A stretch of 64,000 nt of DNA from Pseudoxanthomonas sp. JBR18 (GTDB lineage Bacteria > Pseudomonadota > Gammaproteobacteria > Xanthomonadales > Xanthomonadaceae). The stretch spans positions 2,797,001 through 2,861,000 of the forward strand of contig NZ_CP116339.1 of the NCBI RefSeq assembly GCF_028198165.1, given 5' to 3'. The notes beneath the pieces were generated by a model. The model was not told the origin of the DNA. It was given only the letters and a program-made list of their open reading frames with translations, and made no database searches. Both the position numbers and the translations under genes were made by a program. Of this stretch, positions 44,985-53,716 are shown piece by piece (the first letter of the stretch is position 1; each line of letters starts with the position of its first letter).

Positions 44985-45030
44985 GCGCGCCGGTCAGACG
45001 TGGCGCAAGCGGTGATCTGCGCCATGCCTC

Positions 45031-45063
45031 GAAAAGCAAAACGCCGGGAATGACCCGGCGTTT
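45031..45063 (-). terminator. Intrinsic terminator of the serine hydrolase gene
   Basis: AAACGCCGGG (45039-45048) and CCCGGCGTTT (45054-45063) form a perfect 10-bp stem. On the minus strand GCTTTTCGAGG follows. It lies 25 bp past the stop at 45088. Confidence 0.85.
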
Positions 45064-45087
45064 GCGTTGAGGAGACCCAGACCAGGA

Positions 45088-46563
45088 TCAGCGTGGCGCG
45101 GCCACGGACCTGCCGGCCGAGGCGCCGGGCTCGTCGTCATCGTCCCTGCCATCGTCGTCGGCCACGTGCATCGCGGCCGGGAGCGGGCGTCCATGGGTCT
45201 GGGCCAGTAGCAGTTGCTTGCCCATGTCGGTATTGAGCCACTGCTGCGGCGGCAGGCCCAGCGCCGTGTCCAGCACCGTGGGCAGCAGGGCGGAGGGCAG
45301 GTGGCTGGTGCTGTTCCAGAGGATCGCCACGCCGAAGTCACGTCCGGGCACCAGGGCGATCAATCCGCGGTACCCCTCCACGGCACCAGCATGAAACACC
45401 ACCTGCTGACCGGAATAGTCGAGCACGCGCCAGGCCAGAGCGTAGCTGGCCGAATCCACGCGCGTCCCCCGCCAACCGGCATGCATTTCGCCCGGCGTGG
45501 TGATCAACGGGGCATGCAAGGTGGCCAGCAGCGGCGCAGGCAGGACGTCGGGACGATGCCCCAACTGCGCCAGCAGCCACTCGGCCATGTCGCTGGCGCT
45601 GGCGTTGACGCCGGCGGCCGGCGCCAGGCGGTAGTAAGTGGGCTTGGGCGCCAGCGAGGTCCAGCCGCGCCGTGCACGCACATGCGGTTTGGCCCAGCTG
45701 GCACTGTGTTCGATTCCGGCCAGACCGATGCTGGCGTCGTTCATGCCCAGGGGCTTGAAGATGCGCCGATCGACCGCCTGGTCGTAGAAACTGCCCGTGG
45801 CGGCGAACACCACGTCGCCCACCAGGCTGAAGGCGACGTTCTGGTACTCGTAACAGGCGCCCGGCTTGCAGCCCAGCGGAGCGGTCGCCAGCTTCTGCGA
45901 GACGGTGTAGTAGTCGGCGTTGTTCTCGATGTCGCGGTCGAAGGCGTTATGCCAGCGCAGCCCGGTCCGGTGGCTGAGCACGTCGGCCACGGTCACCTCG
46001 CGGGTGGCGGTCGGGTCACTGAGCTGGAAGCGCGGCACGTAGTCCACGACCTTGCTGTCCCAGCGCAGCACGCCATCGTTGACCAGCAGACCGGTCATCG
46101 TGCTGGCGAAGGCCTTGGACAGGGAGGCGAGGCGGAACACGGTGTGGCCGTTGATCGGCTGCGGATGGTCGACGTCGGTCACGCCATAGCCGCGTGCGCT
46201 GACGATACGTCCATCCTGCACGATCGCCATGGCCAAGCCCGGGACGCGTTCGCCCACGGTCAGGTCATTGGCCAGGGCCTCGAACGCTGCGACATCGAAG
46301 CCGGGGGCGACCGGGCGGATCTGTGCTGGCTTGAGCGCGGTGCGGTACGGCAGCGGCTTGGTCGGCGACTGATAGGGTGCCGGCGCGGCGCGCCAGGCCT
46401 TGGCTGCGGCAGGAGACGCTTCTGCGACAGCGGTCACGGCCGTCGCCGGTACGGCGGAAAGCGTGGGCGTCTGCGCGGTGGAGGACAGGGCCAGCGGCAA
46501 GAGCATGGCCAGTGAGCTCATCCGCAACGATCGCGCACGGCGGCGCCCGCTGTGTTCATTCAT
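45088..46563 (-). CDS. Beta-lactamase/D-Ala-D-Ala carboxypeptidase-family serine hydrolase (class C fold)
   Basis: About 491 residues from the ATG at 46563; the ribosome-binding site is weak and the open frame extends upstream, so the start is tentative. The basic N terminus (MNEHSGRRRARSLRMSS) followed by a hydrophobic stretch suggests export. Motifs of Pfam Beta-lactamase (PF00144) are present: S-x-x-K in SLSKAFAS, Y-x-N in YEYQNVAFS and HAG in VVFHAGAVEGYRG, where class C beta-lactamases have KTG. The HAG version is typical of esterases and penicillin-binding-like enzymes, so true beta-lactam hydrolysis is doubtful. An Asp-rich tail (DDDGRDDDD) is unusual. It is divergent from a DMT transporter. 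Confidence 0.78.
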   Translation of the reverse strand: MNEHSGRRRARSLRMSSLAMLLPLALSSTAQTPTLSAVPATAVTAVAEASPAAAKAWRAAPAPYQSPTKPLPYRTALKPAQIRPVAPGFDVAAFEALANDLTVGERVPGLAMAIVQDGRIVSARGYGVTDVDHPQPINGHTVFRLASLSKAFASTMTGLLVNDGVLRWDSKVVDYVPRFQLSDPTATREVTVADVLSHRTGLRWHNAFDRDIENNADYYTVSQKLATAPLGCKPGACYEYQNVAFSLVGDVVFAATGSFYDQAVDRRIFKPLGMNDASIGLAGIEHSASWAKPHVRARRGWTSLAPKPTYYRLAPAAGVNASASDMAEWLLAQLGHRPDVLPAPLLATLHAPLITTPGEMHAGWRGTRVDSASYALAWRVLDYSGQQVVFHAGAVEGYRGLIALVPGRDFGVAILWNSTSHLPSALLPTVLDTALGLPPQQWLNTDMGKQLLLAQTHGRPLPAAMHVADDDGRDDDDEPGASAGRSVAAPR

Positions 46564-46821
46564 GTGCAAAACGCCCGCGTAAGACCTGCTTGATTCGATC
46601 ATAACGCTGCTTTCGGGCGATGCACAAACGGCAGGAGATTGCGACGGCATCTTGTTCATCCTGTTCAGTTTTTTGATGTCCCCCAACAAGGGGAATTGCA
46701 TCTGCCGTTCCAATCGACGCCCGCCAATTTTCCGGCGGCTGGAAATCTTCACCGGTAGCGCAGGGCAGGCGCGACCAAAGCATCAAAGACGACACCGCGA
46801 GCGCAGGTGATCATCGTGCCG

Positions 46822-47709
46822 ATGCCTCCCCCCAACCCCTCCGCGCAGCGCAACGATGCTGGTGGCCTGATCGGCCTGAGCTTTGTCCTGGTCTGGTGCA
46901 CCGGCTACATCGCCGGCAAGCTCGCCGTGACCCACGCCGCCCCCCTGACGTCGCTGGTGCTGCGCTTCGGGCTGGCGGCGGCGTTGTTCGGCGTCATGGC
47001 TGCGCTGGCGCGCGTACGGCCATGCAGGCGCGCCGACGTCTGGCACAGCGCGGTGACCGGCGTGCTGATACTGGCGATGCACTTCGGCGCGGTCTACGTC
47101 AGCTTCCAGTGGGGCGCCAATGCCGGCGTGTCCGCCTTGGTGATCGGGGCCATGCCTCTGCTGGTGGCGCTGGTATCCACGCTGGATGGCAGCGACCGGC
47201 TGGGGGCCGTGCGCTGGTCCGGCATGGCGCTGGGCCTGCTCGGCGTGGCGCTGGTGGTGGCCGATCGGGTGGATGGCGCCACGCCACTGCGCGCCTGGGC
47301 CATGCTGCTGCTCGGCTTGGCCGGCATCACGGCGGGCACGCTGTACCAGAAACGGCACGCGGCCCACGTGGACATGCGCCTGGGCCTGGCGCTGCAAAAC
47401 GGCGCGGCAGCGCTGGTCTTGCTTCCGTTCGCGCTGGGGGAGGGCTTCGACTTCGACCACCGTATGGCGTTCTACGCGCCGCTGGCCTGGCTGGTCCTGG
47501 TCAATTCGATCGGAGGCTTTGCCCTGCTGTTCCTGCTGATCCGCCGTGGGGCGGCCACGCGGGTCGCGGCGCTGTTCTTTCTGATGCCGCCGGTAACGGC
47601 GGTCTTCGGGCACTTCACTCTGGGTGAGCATCTGACCGCGCTGAAGGCCGCCGGGTTCGCATGCGCTGCCTTGGGCGTGTGGCTGGTGACCCGCGGCGGC
47701 CGCGACTGA
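46822..47709 (+). CDS. EamA/DMT-family membrane transporter
   Basis: 295 residues from the ATG at 46822; GTG codons at 46807 and 46816 are alternatives. It has ten predicted membrane helices in two EamA repeats (GGLIGLSFVLVWCTGYIAGK; LLLGLAGITAGTLYQKR), the architecture of drug/metabolite transporters such as RhaT/YdcZ-type exporters. The substrate cannot be read. It is divergent from the serine hydrolase and 93 bp upstream of another carrier. Confidence 0.82.
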   Translation: MPPPNPSAQRNDAGGLIGLSFVLVWCTGYIAGKLAVTHAAPLTSLVLRFGLAAALFGVMAALARVRPCRRADVWHSAVTGVLILAMHFGAVYVSFQWGANAGVSALVIGAMPLLVALVSTLDGSDRLGAVRWSGMALGLLGVALVVADRVDGATPLRAWAMLLLGLAGITAGTLYQKRHAAHVDMRLGLALQNGAAALVLLPFALGEGFDFDHRMAFYAPLAWLVLVNSIGGFALLFLLIRRGAATRVAALFFLMPPVTAVFGHFTLGEHLTALKAAGFACAALGVWLVTRGGRD

Positions 47710-47802
47710 AATCGGATCGCGCGCATCGCAGGAACATTGCGGCGCACGGGGCATGCTGGCGATGCTGCGATGCATCGGATACCGTGCGCGCGTATCGCCT
47801 CG

Positions 47803-49233
47803 ATGAGTCCTCCCCATGCTGGTGTGTGCGTGTCAGTCCCGGACGGAAAGCCTGTGAGCCTTCCGCAGGAATCGGTCGGGTGGCTTGGGCGCTTCCGCCA
47901 TGCGCTGGCTGAGTCGCCGCCACTGATCTGGTCGTTCCTTTATTTCTTCTGCTTGCTCAGCGGTTATTACGTGCTGCGGCCGGTGCGTGAGGCGATGGGG
48001 GCATCCTCCGACGTGACCGCCGTGTTCCCGCCAGCGATGATCGCGTTCTTCGCCGAGCACGGGGTCGCGTTGGGGCACTTCACCCTGCAGGTGCTGTTCA
48101 CCGGCACCTTCCTGATCATGCTGCTGCTGCAGCCGGCGTACGGGTTCCTGGTCAGTCGCTATCCGCGGCGTGTGTTCCTCCCCGTGGTGTATGGCTTCTT
48201 CATTGCCACCCTGCTGGTGTTCTACGGAATGTTCCGTTGGCAGGTACCCGGCCGCGGCATGGCGTTCTTCCTGTGGCTAGCAGTCTTCAACCTGTTTGCG
48301 GTGGCGGTGTTCTGGAGCTTCATGGCGGACGTCTTCAGCAGTGACCAAGCGCGGGCTTGCTATGGCTACATCGGTGCGGCCGGCACCATCGGTGCGCTGG
48401 TGGGGCCGGTGCTGGTGCGGGTCCTGGTCGGGCAGTTGGGGGTAGGCAACATGATGCTGATCTCCGCTGGTTTCCTAGCTGCATGCGTGGTGTGCATCTT
48501 CAAGCTGCGCGGGTGGGCAGTGAAACGCGAGCAGGAGCGCGGCCTGGTCTCCGGCGAGGTGCCGATGGGCGGCGACGTGCTGGGTGGACTGAAGCTCATC
48601 GCGCGTGAGCCGGTCCTGCGCTGGCTCGCTGTCCTGGTACTGATGGGCGTCGGCGTGGGGACCATGCTCTACAACGAACAGGCCGCGATCGTGCGCCGCA
48701 CGTTCACCAACCCCGCCGACAGCGCACAGTTCTACGCCAACATCGACCTGGCGGTGAATGGACTGACCCTGCTGCTACAACTCACCCTGACCCGCCTGCT
48801 GCTATCGCGTTTCGGAATCGCTCCGGGCTTGCTGGTCCCTGGCTTTGCGATCGTGATTGGCTATGCGGCCCTGGCTGCCTCGCCGCTGCCGCTGCTGGTG
48901 GCGGTGGTGCAGGTGGTGACACGCACCGGCGAGTTCGCGCTGGCCAAGCCTGCGCGCGAGACCATCTACACCCGGGTCGGTCGTCAGTGGCGCTACAAGG
49001 CCGGCGCGGCCATCGACACCGTCATCTATCGTGGTGGAGACCTCAGCTTCGGCTGGATATACAAGGCGCTGTCGGGCCTGGGATCGCGCGCGGTGTTCAT
49101 CGCAGGACTGTTCCTGGCAATGGGTATGACGGCGGGTGCGTGGCGCCTGCTGCGCGCAGCCGAACGACTGCCGTCCGGGGGCGATGCCCAAACCGGCGAC
49201 GCGGCGGTCCGGCGAGCACGCGCGGGCACCTGA
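47803..49233 (+). CDS. 12-helix carrier, MFS or TLC (nucleotide translocase)-like
   Basis: 476 residues from the ATG at 47803; a GTG near 47851 with a GGAAAG-like site close upstream would give a shorter, family-like N terminus. About twelve membrane helices are visible. SGYYVLRPVREAMG, FWSFMADVFSSDQARACYGYIGA and KPARETIYTRVGRQWRYKAG are characteristic of the bacterial group annotated as NTP/NDP exchange or MFS transporters. Function is unproven in free-living bacteria. Same strand as the DMT gene. Confidence 0.75.
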   Translation: MSPPHAGVCVSVPDGKPVSLPQESVGWLGRFRHALAESPPLIWSFLYFFCLLSGYYVLRPVREAMGASSDVTAVFPPAMIAFFAEHGVALGHFTLQVLFTGTFLIMLLLQPAYGFLVSRYPRRVFLPVVYGFFIATLLVFYGMFRWQVPGRGMAFFLWLAVFNLFAVAVFWSFMADVFSSDQARACYGYIGAAGTIGALVGPVLVRVLVGQLGVGNMMLISAGFLAACVVCIFKLRGWAVKREQERGLVSGEVPMGGDVLGGLKLIAREPVLRWLAVLVLMGVGVGTMLYNEQAAIVRRTFTNPADSAQFYANIDLAVNGLTLLLQLTLTRLLLSRFGIAPGLLVPGFAIVIGYAALAASPLPLLVAVVQVVTRTGEFALAKPARETIYTRVGRQWRYKAGAAIDTVIYRGGDLSFGWIYKALSGLGSRAVFIAGLFLAMGMTAGAWRLLRAAERLPSGGDAQTGDAAVRRARAGT

Positions 49234-49272
49234 ATCAATCAACCAAATTCCTGACACCGAGGAGGTGTGGAC

Positions 49273-49629
49273 ATGCCACCGATCGCAATGCTGCTCTCTG
49301 TGCTTGTCGCCATCCTGCACCTGTGGTTTCTGGTGCTGGAAATGGCACTATGGACCAAGCCGCTGGGCTTGAAGACCTTTCGCATGTCGCCGGAGAAGGC
49401 GCAAACCACACGCGTGCTGGCCGCGAACCAGGGGCTCTACAACGGCTTTCTGGCCGCCGGCCTGCTCTGGGGCGCGTTGCTGTTGAAAGACCTGCGCGTG
49501 GCCGCCTTCTTCCTGATCTGCGTCGTCGTCGCAGGTGCGTACGGCGCCGCCACGGTGAGTCGTCGGATCCTGTGGATCCAGGCCGCGCCGGCGGCGCTGG
49601 CGCTGGTCTGCCTGGTGGCGAACGTCTAG
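49273..49629 (+). CDS. DUF1304-family small membrane protein
   Basis: A 118-residue protein with four membrane helices. HLWFLVLEMALWTKP and ANQGLYNGFLAAGLLWG are the DUF1304 signature. The ATG has GAGGAGG about 7 bases upstream. It follows the MFS/TLC-like gene by 39 bp. Its stop codon overlaps the stop of the convergent thioesterase by 3-4 bases. Function unknown. Confidence 0.85.
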   Translation: MPPIAMLLSVLVAILHLWFLVLEMALWTKPLGLKTFRMSPEKAQTTRVLAANQGLYNGFLAAGLLWGALLLKDLRVAAFFLICVVVAGAYGAATVSRRILWIQAAPAALALVCLVANV

Positions 49630-50102
49630 GCGCGCGCCGGCTTGGGCGACACCCACATGTCCACGCGTGCGGTGAAGACGATTTCGCCACCTGCATCGCG
49701 CACGGCGACATCGACCGGTAGCGCATAAGCTTCGCTTGATTCACGCAGCGGCTCGGCTGGCGTGGCCACGGCATGCTGGGTGCCAACGGCTTTTTTCAGG
49801 TATTGCACCGACATCCCTTTGGGGATCCAGCGCATCGACGGCGGCAGGCTGGCATCGGTCACCAGCCCAGCGGTGAGTTCGGCCAGGTTGCAGAGCGCGA
49901 TCGCGTGCACGGTGCCAATGTGGTTGTGGACGCGACGACGGTCGGCGATGCGCGCTTCGCAGCGACCCGCCTCCAGTTTGACGATGCGAGGGCCGATGCT
50001 GCTGAAGTAGGGGGCCTTGAGGCACACCGCGCGGGAGAACAACCAGTCGCCGGCAGGCCAGCGCTGGAGGCGACGATACAGCGTGAGAAGTGATGCGGCC
50101 AT
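49626..50102 (-). CDS. DUF4442/hotdog-fold thioesterase-like protein
   Basis: A 158-residue single hotdog domain. HNHIGTVHAIALCNLAELTAG supplies the helix with the catalytic region, and WIPKGMSVQYLKKA the following strand. These match DUF4442 acyl-CoA thioesterase-like proteins. The ATG at 50102 has GGAG 7 bases upstream. It lies 69 bp downstream of fadE on the same strand, so a role in fatty-acid turnover with FadE is plausible. Confidence 0.8.
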   Translation of the reverse strand: MAASLLTLYRRLQRWPAGDWLFSRAVCLKAPYFSSIGPRIVKLEAGRCEARIADRRRVHNHIGTVHAIALCNLAELTAGLVTDASLPPSMRWIPKGMSVQYLKKAVGTQHAVATPAEPLRESSEAYALPVDVAVRDAGGEIVFTARVDMWVSPKPARA

Positions 50103-50120
50103 GGTGCGCTCCGGAGACGG

Positions 50121-50148
50121 CAACGGCGGACCCTTGAGTCCGCCGTTG
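50121..50148 (-). terminator. Hairpin between fadE and the thioesterase gene
   Basis: CAACGGCGGA (50121-50130) pairs perfectly with TCCGCCGTTG (50139-50148) around an 8-base loop. No T run follows on the minus strand, so it may only attenuate transcription or stabilise the fadE mRNA. Confidence 0.4.
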
Positions 50149-50171
50149 TGTGACTGCCCTTGTTGGATGCG

Positions 50172-52646
50172 TTATGCCGCTTCGCGTGAAGCGGTCTCCC
50201 TGGCATCTTCGCGATAGCCCGCCGAGCGCAGTTCGGCCGGATCGAAATCGTCCACGCTGATCGTGTCCATGGTCAGGGCGCGCAGCTCTTCCAACTGCAG
50301 ACGCTCCTCGGCGCTGATGACGCCTTCGCGCACGGCCTCGTCCAGCTGGGCGGTGTAGTCCAGCGCTTCGATGCCCTTGGTCTTGAGGGCCTTGAGGAAC
50401 TTGCGTTCCACCGGTTCGGCCGCCACCGCCTTGGCGAGGTAGCTGGCGATGCGCCCACCCGGGTTGTTCTCGCACGGGGTGAGGAACACGCCGCCTGCGA
50501 GCTGGTCGCGTGCCGCGTTGGGTGCCATCAGCAGCGCGGCGACGCGGTGGCCCAGACGATCGCCCGGCGCCTCGGCACGGCGGCCCCACGGGAAGATCAG
50601 TGCCCACATCAACCAGCCGACCGGACGGATCGGGAAGTTGCGCAGGGCCGCCGACAGCGCCAACTCGATCTCGTGCACGCTGTGGTGGAAGGCCCAGGCC
50701 AGCAGCGGACGCTCGGCCTGCGGCGCGCCATCGTCGTGGTAGCGCTTGAGCATCGCGCTGGTCATGTAGATGTGGCTCAGCACATCGCCCAGGCGACCGG
50801 ACAGCGATTCCTTGAACTTCAGCTTGCCGCCCAGCATCAGCATGGACACATCGGCCATCAGGGCGAGGTTGGCCGAATAGCGGTCCAGCTTGCGGAAGAA
50901 GCGCTTGGTGTAGTCATCGCCCGGCGCCGCCCCGATGCGCGCGGCGGTCAGGCCAAACCAGAACGAGCGCACCGCGTTGGAGATGCCGAAGCTGATGTGG
51001 CCGAACAGGCTACGATCGAACGCGTCCAGGCCCGCGGCGCGGTCCGGGTCCTGCGCGGCCTTCATTTCCTTCATGACCCACGGATGGCACAGGATCGCGC
51101 CCTGGCCGAAGATCAGCAGGCTGCGGGTCATGATGTTGGCGCCTTCGACCGTGATGCCGATCGGTGCGGCCTGCCAGGCGCGACCAGCGAAGTTCTTCGG
51201 CCCCAGGATGATGCCCTTGCCGCCCACCACGTCCATCATATCGGACACGACCTCGCGGCCCATCGTGGTGCAGTGGTACTTGGCGATCGCCGACGGCACC
51301 GACGGCACGTCGCCGCGGTCCACGGCCGCCGCGGTGGCCTGGGCCAGGGCGCTGATGGCGTAGGCCTTGCCGCCGATGCGAGCCAGGGCTTCTTCCACGC
51401 CCTCGAAGCGGCCGACCGACAGACCGAACTGCTTACGGATGCGCGCGTAGGTGCCGGTCACCACTGCGCCAAACTTCGCGCCGCCCGAGGCGGTGGAGGG
51501 CAGGGTGATCGAACGGCCGACGGCCAAGCACTCGTTGAGCATGTTCCAGCCCTTGCCGGCCATGTCGGCACCGCCGATCAGCTGGCTCAGCGGGATGAAG
51601 ACGTCCTTGCCATGGATCGGGCCGTTCTGGAACGGCGAGTTGAGCGGAAAGTGACGACGACCGATGTCCACGCCCGGGGTTTCGCGCGGCAGCAGCGCCA
51701 GGGTGATGCCGATGTCCTTGGTGTCACCGATCAAGCCATCCGGGTCGTACATGCGGAAGGCCAGGCCGATCAGCGTGGCCACCGGGGCCAGGGTGATGTA
51801 GCGCTTGTCGAAGGTCAGCTTGACGCCCAGCACGTTGGCGCCGTTCCACTCGCCTTTGCAGACGATGCCGTAATCGGGGATCGAGGTCGCATCGGAGCCG
51901 GCGAACGGACCGGTCAGGCCGAAGCAGGGCACTTCCTGTCCGGCGGCCAGGCGCGGCAGGTAGTAGTCCTTCTGTTCCTGGGTGCCGTAGTGGACCAGCA
52001 GTTCGCCCGGCCCCAGCGAGTTGGGCACGCCGACGGTGGAACTGGCGACCGAGGAGATCGAGGAGATCTTCTGGATCACCTTATGGTGCATCAGCGCCGA
52101 GAAGCCCAGGCCGCCGTACTCCTTCGGGATGATCATGCCGAAGAACTTGTGCTGCTTGACGAAGTCCCAGACCTGCGGCGGCAGATCGGCGCGGACGTGG
52201 GTGATGTCCCAGTCGTCGATCATGGTGCACAGCTGTTCGACCGGACCGTCGATGAAGGCCTGTTCTTCAGCGGTGAGCTGCGGCTTGGGATAGTTGAGGA
52301 GCTTCTGCCAGTCCGGGTCACCGGTGAACAGCTCACCCTCGAAGCCGACCGAGCCGGTTTCCAGGGCGATGCGCTCGGTCTGCGACAGGGGCGGCAGCAC
52401 CTTGCGGAAGAACTTCATCATCGGCGCGCTCACCAGCGCCTTGCGTGAGGCGGGCAACAACAGTGGCAAGGTCACCGCGGCCACGATCACCGCAGCGACG
52501 ACGCACGCGGTGGCGTTGGCGCCCAGGAGCCAGCACGCCACGAGCAAGCAGGCACTGATGGCCGCCCAGAAGGCCAAGCGAAGGCGATGATAGGCGGCGA
52601 ATGCACCCGCCAGCAGAACGGCGACAAACGGGACCAGGATGCTCAT
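50172..52646 (-). CDS. fadE: FadE-type acyl-CoA dehydrogenase
   Basis: An 824-residue enzyme for the first step of beta-oxidation. Three N-terminal membrane helices (~1-65) are followed by the acyl-CoA dehydrogenase core (~100-560: IIPKEYGGLGFSALMHHK, FGLTGPFAGSDATSIPDYG, RYITLAPVATLIGLAF, GRSITLPS) and the DUF1974-type C-terminal domain of FadE. The length fits the 814-residue E. coli enzyme. Its start overlaps the stop of the upstream alpha/beta hydrolase by 4 bp (ATGA), so both are made from one mRNA controlled at the operator near 53587. Confidence 0.95.
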   Translation of the reverse strand: MSILVPFVAVLLAGAFAAYHRLRLAFWAAISACLLVACWLLGANATACVVAAVIVAAVTLPLLLPASRKALVSAPMMKFFRKVLPPLSQTERIALETGSVGFEGELFTGDPDWQKLLNYPKPQLTAEEQAFIDGPVEQLCTMIDDWDITHVRADLPPQVWDFVKQHKFFGMIIPKEYGGLGFSALMHHKVIQKISSISSVASSTVGVPNSLGPGELLVHYGTQEQKDYYLPRLAAGQEVPCFGLTGPFAGSDATSIPDYGIVCKGEWNGANVLGVKLTFDKRYITLAPVATLIGLAFRMYDPDGLIGDTKDIGITLALLPRETPGVDIGRRHFPLNSPFQNGPIHGKDVFIPLSQLIGGADMAGKGWNMLNECLAVGRSITLPSTASGGAKFGAVVTGTYARIRKQFGLSVGRFEGVEEALARIGGKAYAISALAQATAAAVDRGDVPSVPSAIAKYHCTTMGREVVSDMMDVVGGKGIILGPKNFAGRAWQAAPIGITVEGANIMTRSLLIFGQGAILCHPWVMKEMKAAQDPDRAAGLDAFDRSLFGHISFGISNAVRSFWFGLTAARIGAAPGDDYTKRFFRKLDRYSANLALMADVSMLMLGGKLKFKESLSGRLGDVLSHIYMTSAMLKRYHDDGAPQAERPLLAWAFHHSVHEIELALSAALRNFPIRPVGWLMWALIFPWGRRAEAPGDRLGHRVAALLMAPNAARDQLAGGVFLTPCENNPGGRIASYLAKAVAAEPVERKFLKALKTKGIEALDYTAQLDEAVREGVISAEERLQLEELRALTMDTISVDDFDPAELRSAGYREDARETASREAA

Positions 52647-53590
52647 GAGCGTGCTCCGGAAGCGGAATCGGGGACAGTATTGAAGAAACGGGAGGAGGAG
52701 GGTGACAGTGTTCGCAGGAAGTCCAGGACGGCATCGGTGAACGCGTCGTTGTGGTCGCCAGCCAGCATGTGCCCCGCGCCGGGCAACTGGACATGGCGGG
52801 CCTGGGGCACCATGGCCTGAAAGCTGCGGATGCCGGCATCGGAGACCATCTCGCTGCGGCCTCCGCTGATCAGCAGGACCGGGCAGCGCACGCTACGTGC
52901 GGCATGGGCGATGTCGTCCTGATGTCGCGCGCTGTCGCGCACCAGATCGTCGATCAACCTGGCATCCCAATGCCAACGCCATCGGCCATCGTCGCCCTCT
53001 TGCATCAGGGCGGCCAGTTCTTCCGGCGCGCGACGCGGCCGATCTGGCAGGTAGGCCGCCACCACATCCGCGGCCTGCTCCAGCGATTCGAAACCCGCCG
53101 GAAACGCCGTCGCGAACTCCAGCACCTTCGACAGGCCGGCCTGCTCCCAGTGCGGCGTGATGTCGACCAGCACCAGCGCCGAAAACAGGCCCGGCCAGCG
53201 CGCCTCGGCCAGCAGCCCGAACAGACCGCCCATCGAAGCGCCGACCAGGACCGGCGGGGCAGGATGTTCACCGGCCACGATGATCAGGTCATCCACGAAC
53301 TGCTCGCCTGTATAGGCCTGGTCGTGGGGGTTGCGCTGGGAGGCTCCATGACCCCGGGCGTCGTACGCCAGACCGCCATAGCCATGGCGCGCCAATGTCT
53401 GGCCGGTTCGACGCCAGGCTTGGTGGGTCTGGCCGAAGCCATGGCTGTACAACACCTCCAGCGCATCACGCTTGGCGACGGGGGCCGGCGTGAATCGCAC
53501 TCCGCTCAGCCCCATGCCACAGGCCCCGATCAGCCTCGCCGCAATCGGGTGCTCGTCGGGGTGATCGAGAGAGGGTGATGTCGTAACCAT
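52643..53590 (-). CDS. Alpha/beta hydrolase, first gene of the fadE operon
   Basis: A 315-residue alpha/beta-fold hydrolase. The nucleophile elbow is VGASMGG. The oxyanion-side motif is SHGFGQTHQAW. Candidate Asp and His lie in SGGRSEMVSD and LPGAGHMLAGDHND. It has no signal peptide. Start choice: ATG 53590 sits where transcription from the candidate promoter would begin (-10 at 53598-53603), with no ribosome-binding site, consistent with leaderless translation; a TTG at 53596 is less likely. It is probably an esterase or thioesterase feeding fatty-acid degradation, given its coupling to fadE. Confidence 0.82.
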   Translation of the reverse strand: MVTTSPSLDHPDEHPIAARLIGACGMGLSGVRFTPAPVAKRDALEVLYSHGFGQTHQAWRRTGQTLARHGYGGLAYDARGHGASQRNPHDQAYTGEQFVDDLIIVAGEHPAPPVLVGASMGGLFGLLAEARWPGLFSALVLVDITPHWEQAGLSKVLEFATAFPAGFESLEQAADVVAAYLPDRPRRAPEELAALMQEGDDGRWRWHWDARLIDDLVRDSARHQDDIAHAARSVRCPVLLISGGRSEMVSDAGIRSFQAMVPQARHVQLPGAGHMLAGDHNDAFTDAVLDFLRTLSPSSSRFFNTVPDSASGARS

Positions 53591-53627
53591 ACGCAATAGT
53601 ATGGGAGTGCGTTCGCGCCCACGTCAA
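53587..53627 (-). promoter_or_regulatory. Candidate leaderless promoter with overlapping palindromic TetR operator
   Basis: On the minus strand TTGACG (53627-53622) and CATACT (53603-53598) are spaced by 18 bp. The ATG at 53590 lies where +1 is expected. The palindrome CCATAC-N6-GTATGG (53587-53604) covers the -10 and the start. Extra half sites are CCATAC (53629-53634) and GTATGG (53699-53704, near the tetR start). A divergent TetR regulator is the obvious ligand. Confidence 0.6.
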
Positions 53628-53716
53628 TCCATACAAGCGTTTGATCGGAAAGGATTTCGATGCTGCGGCGCAGCAAACGTACCGCTGCATTCCCGGCCGT
53701 ATGGTTAAATGCGGAC

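Noticed and set aside
50547..52448. Open frame of about 630 codons on the plus strand opposite fadE
   Set aside because: Antisense to fadE, with no ribosome-binding site and no domain; a GC-skew artefact.
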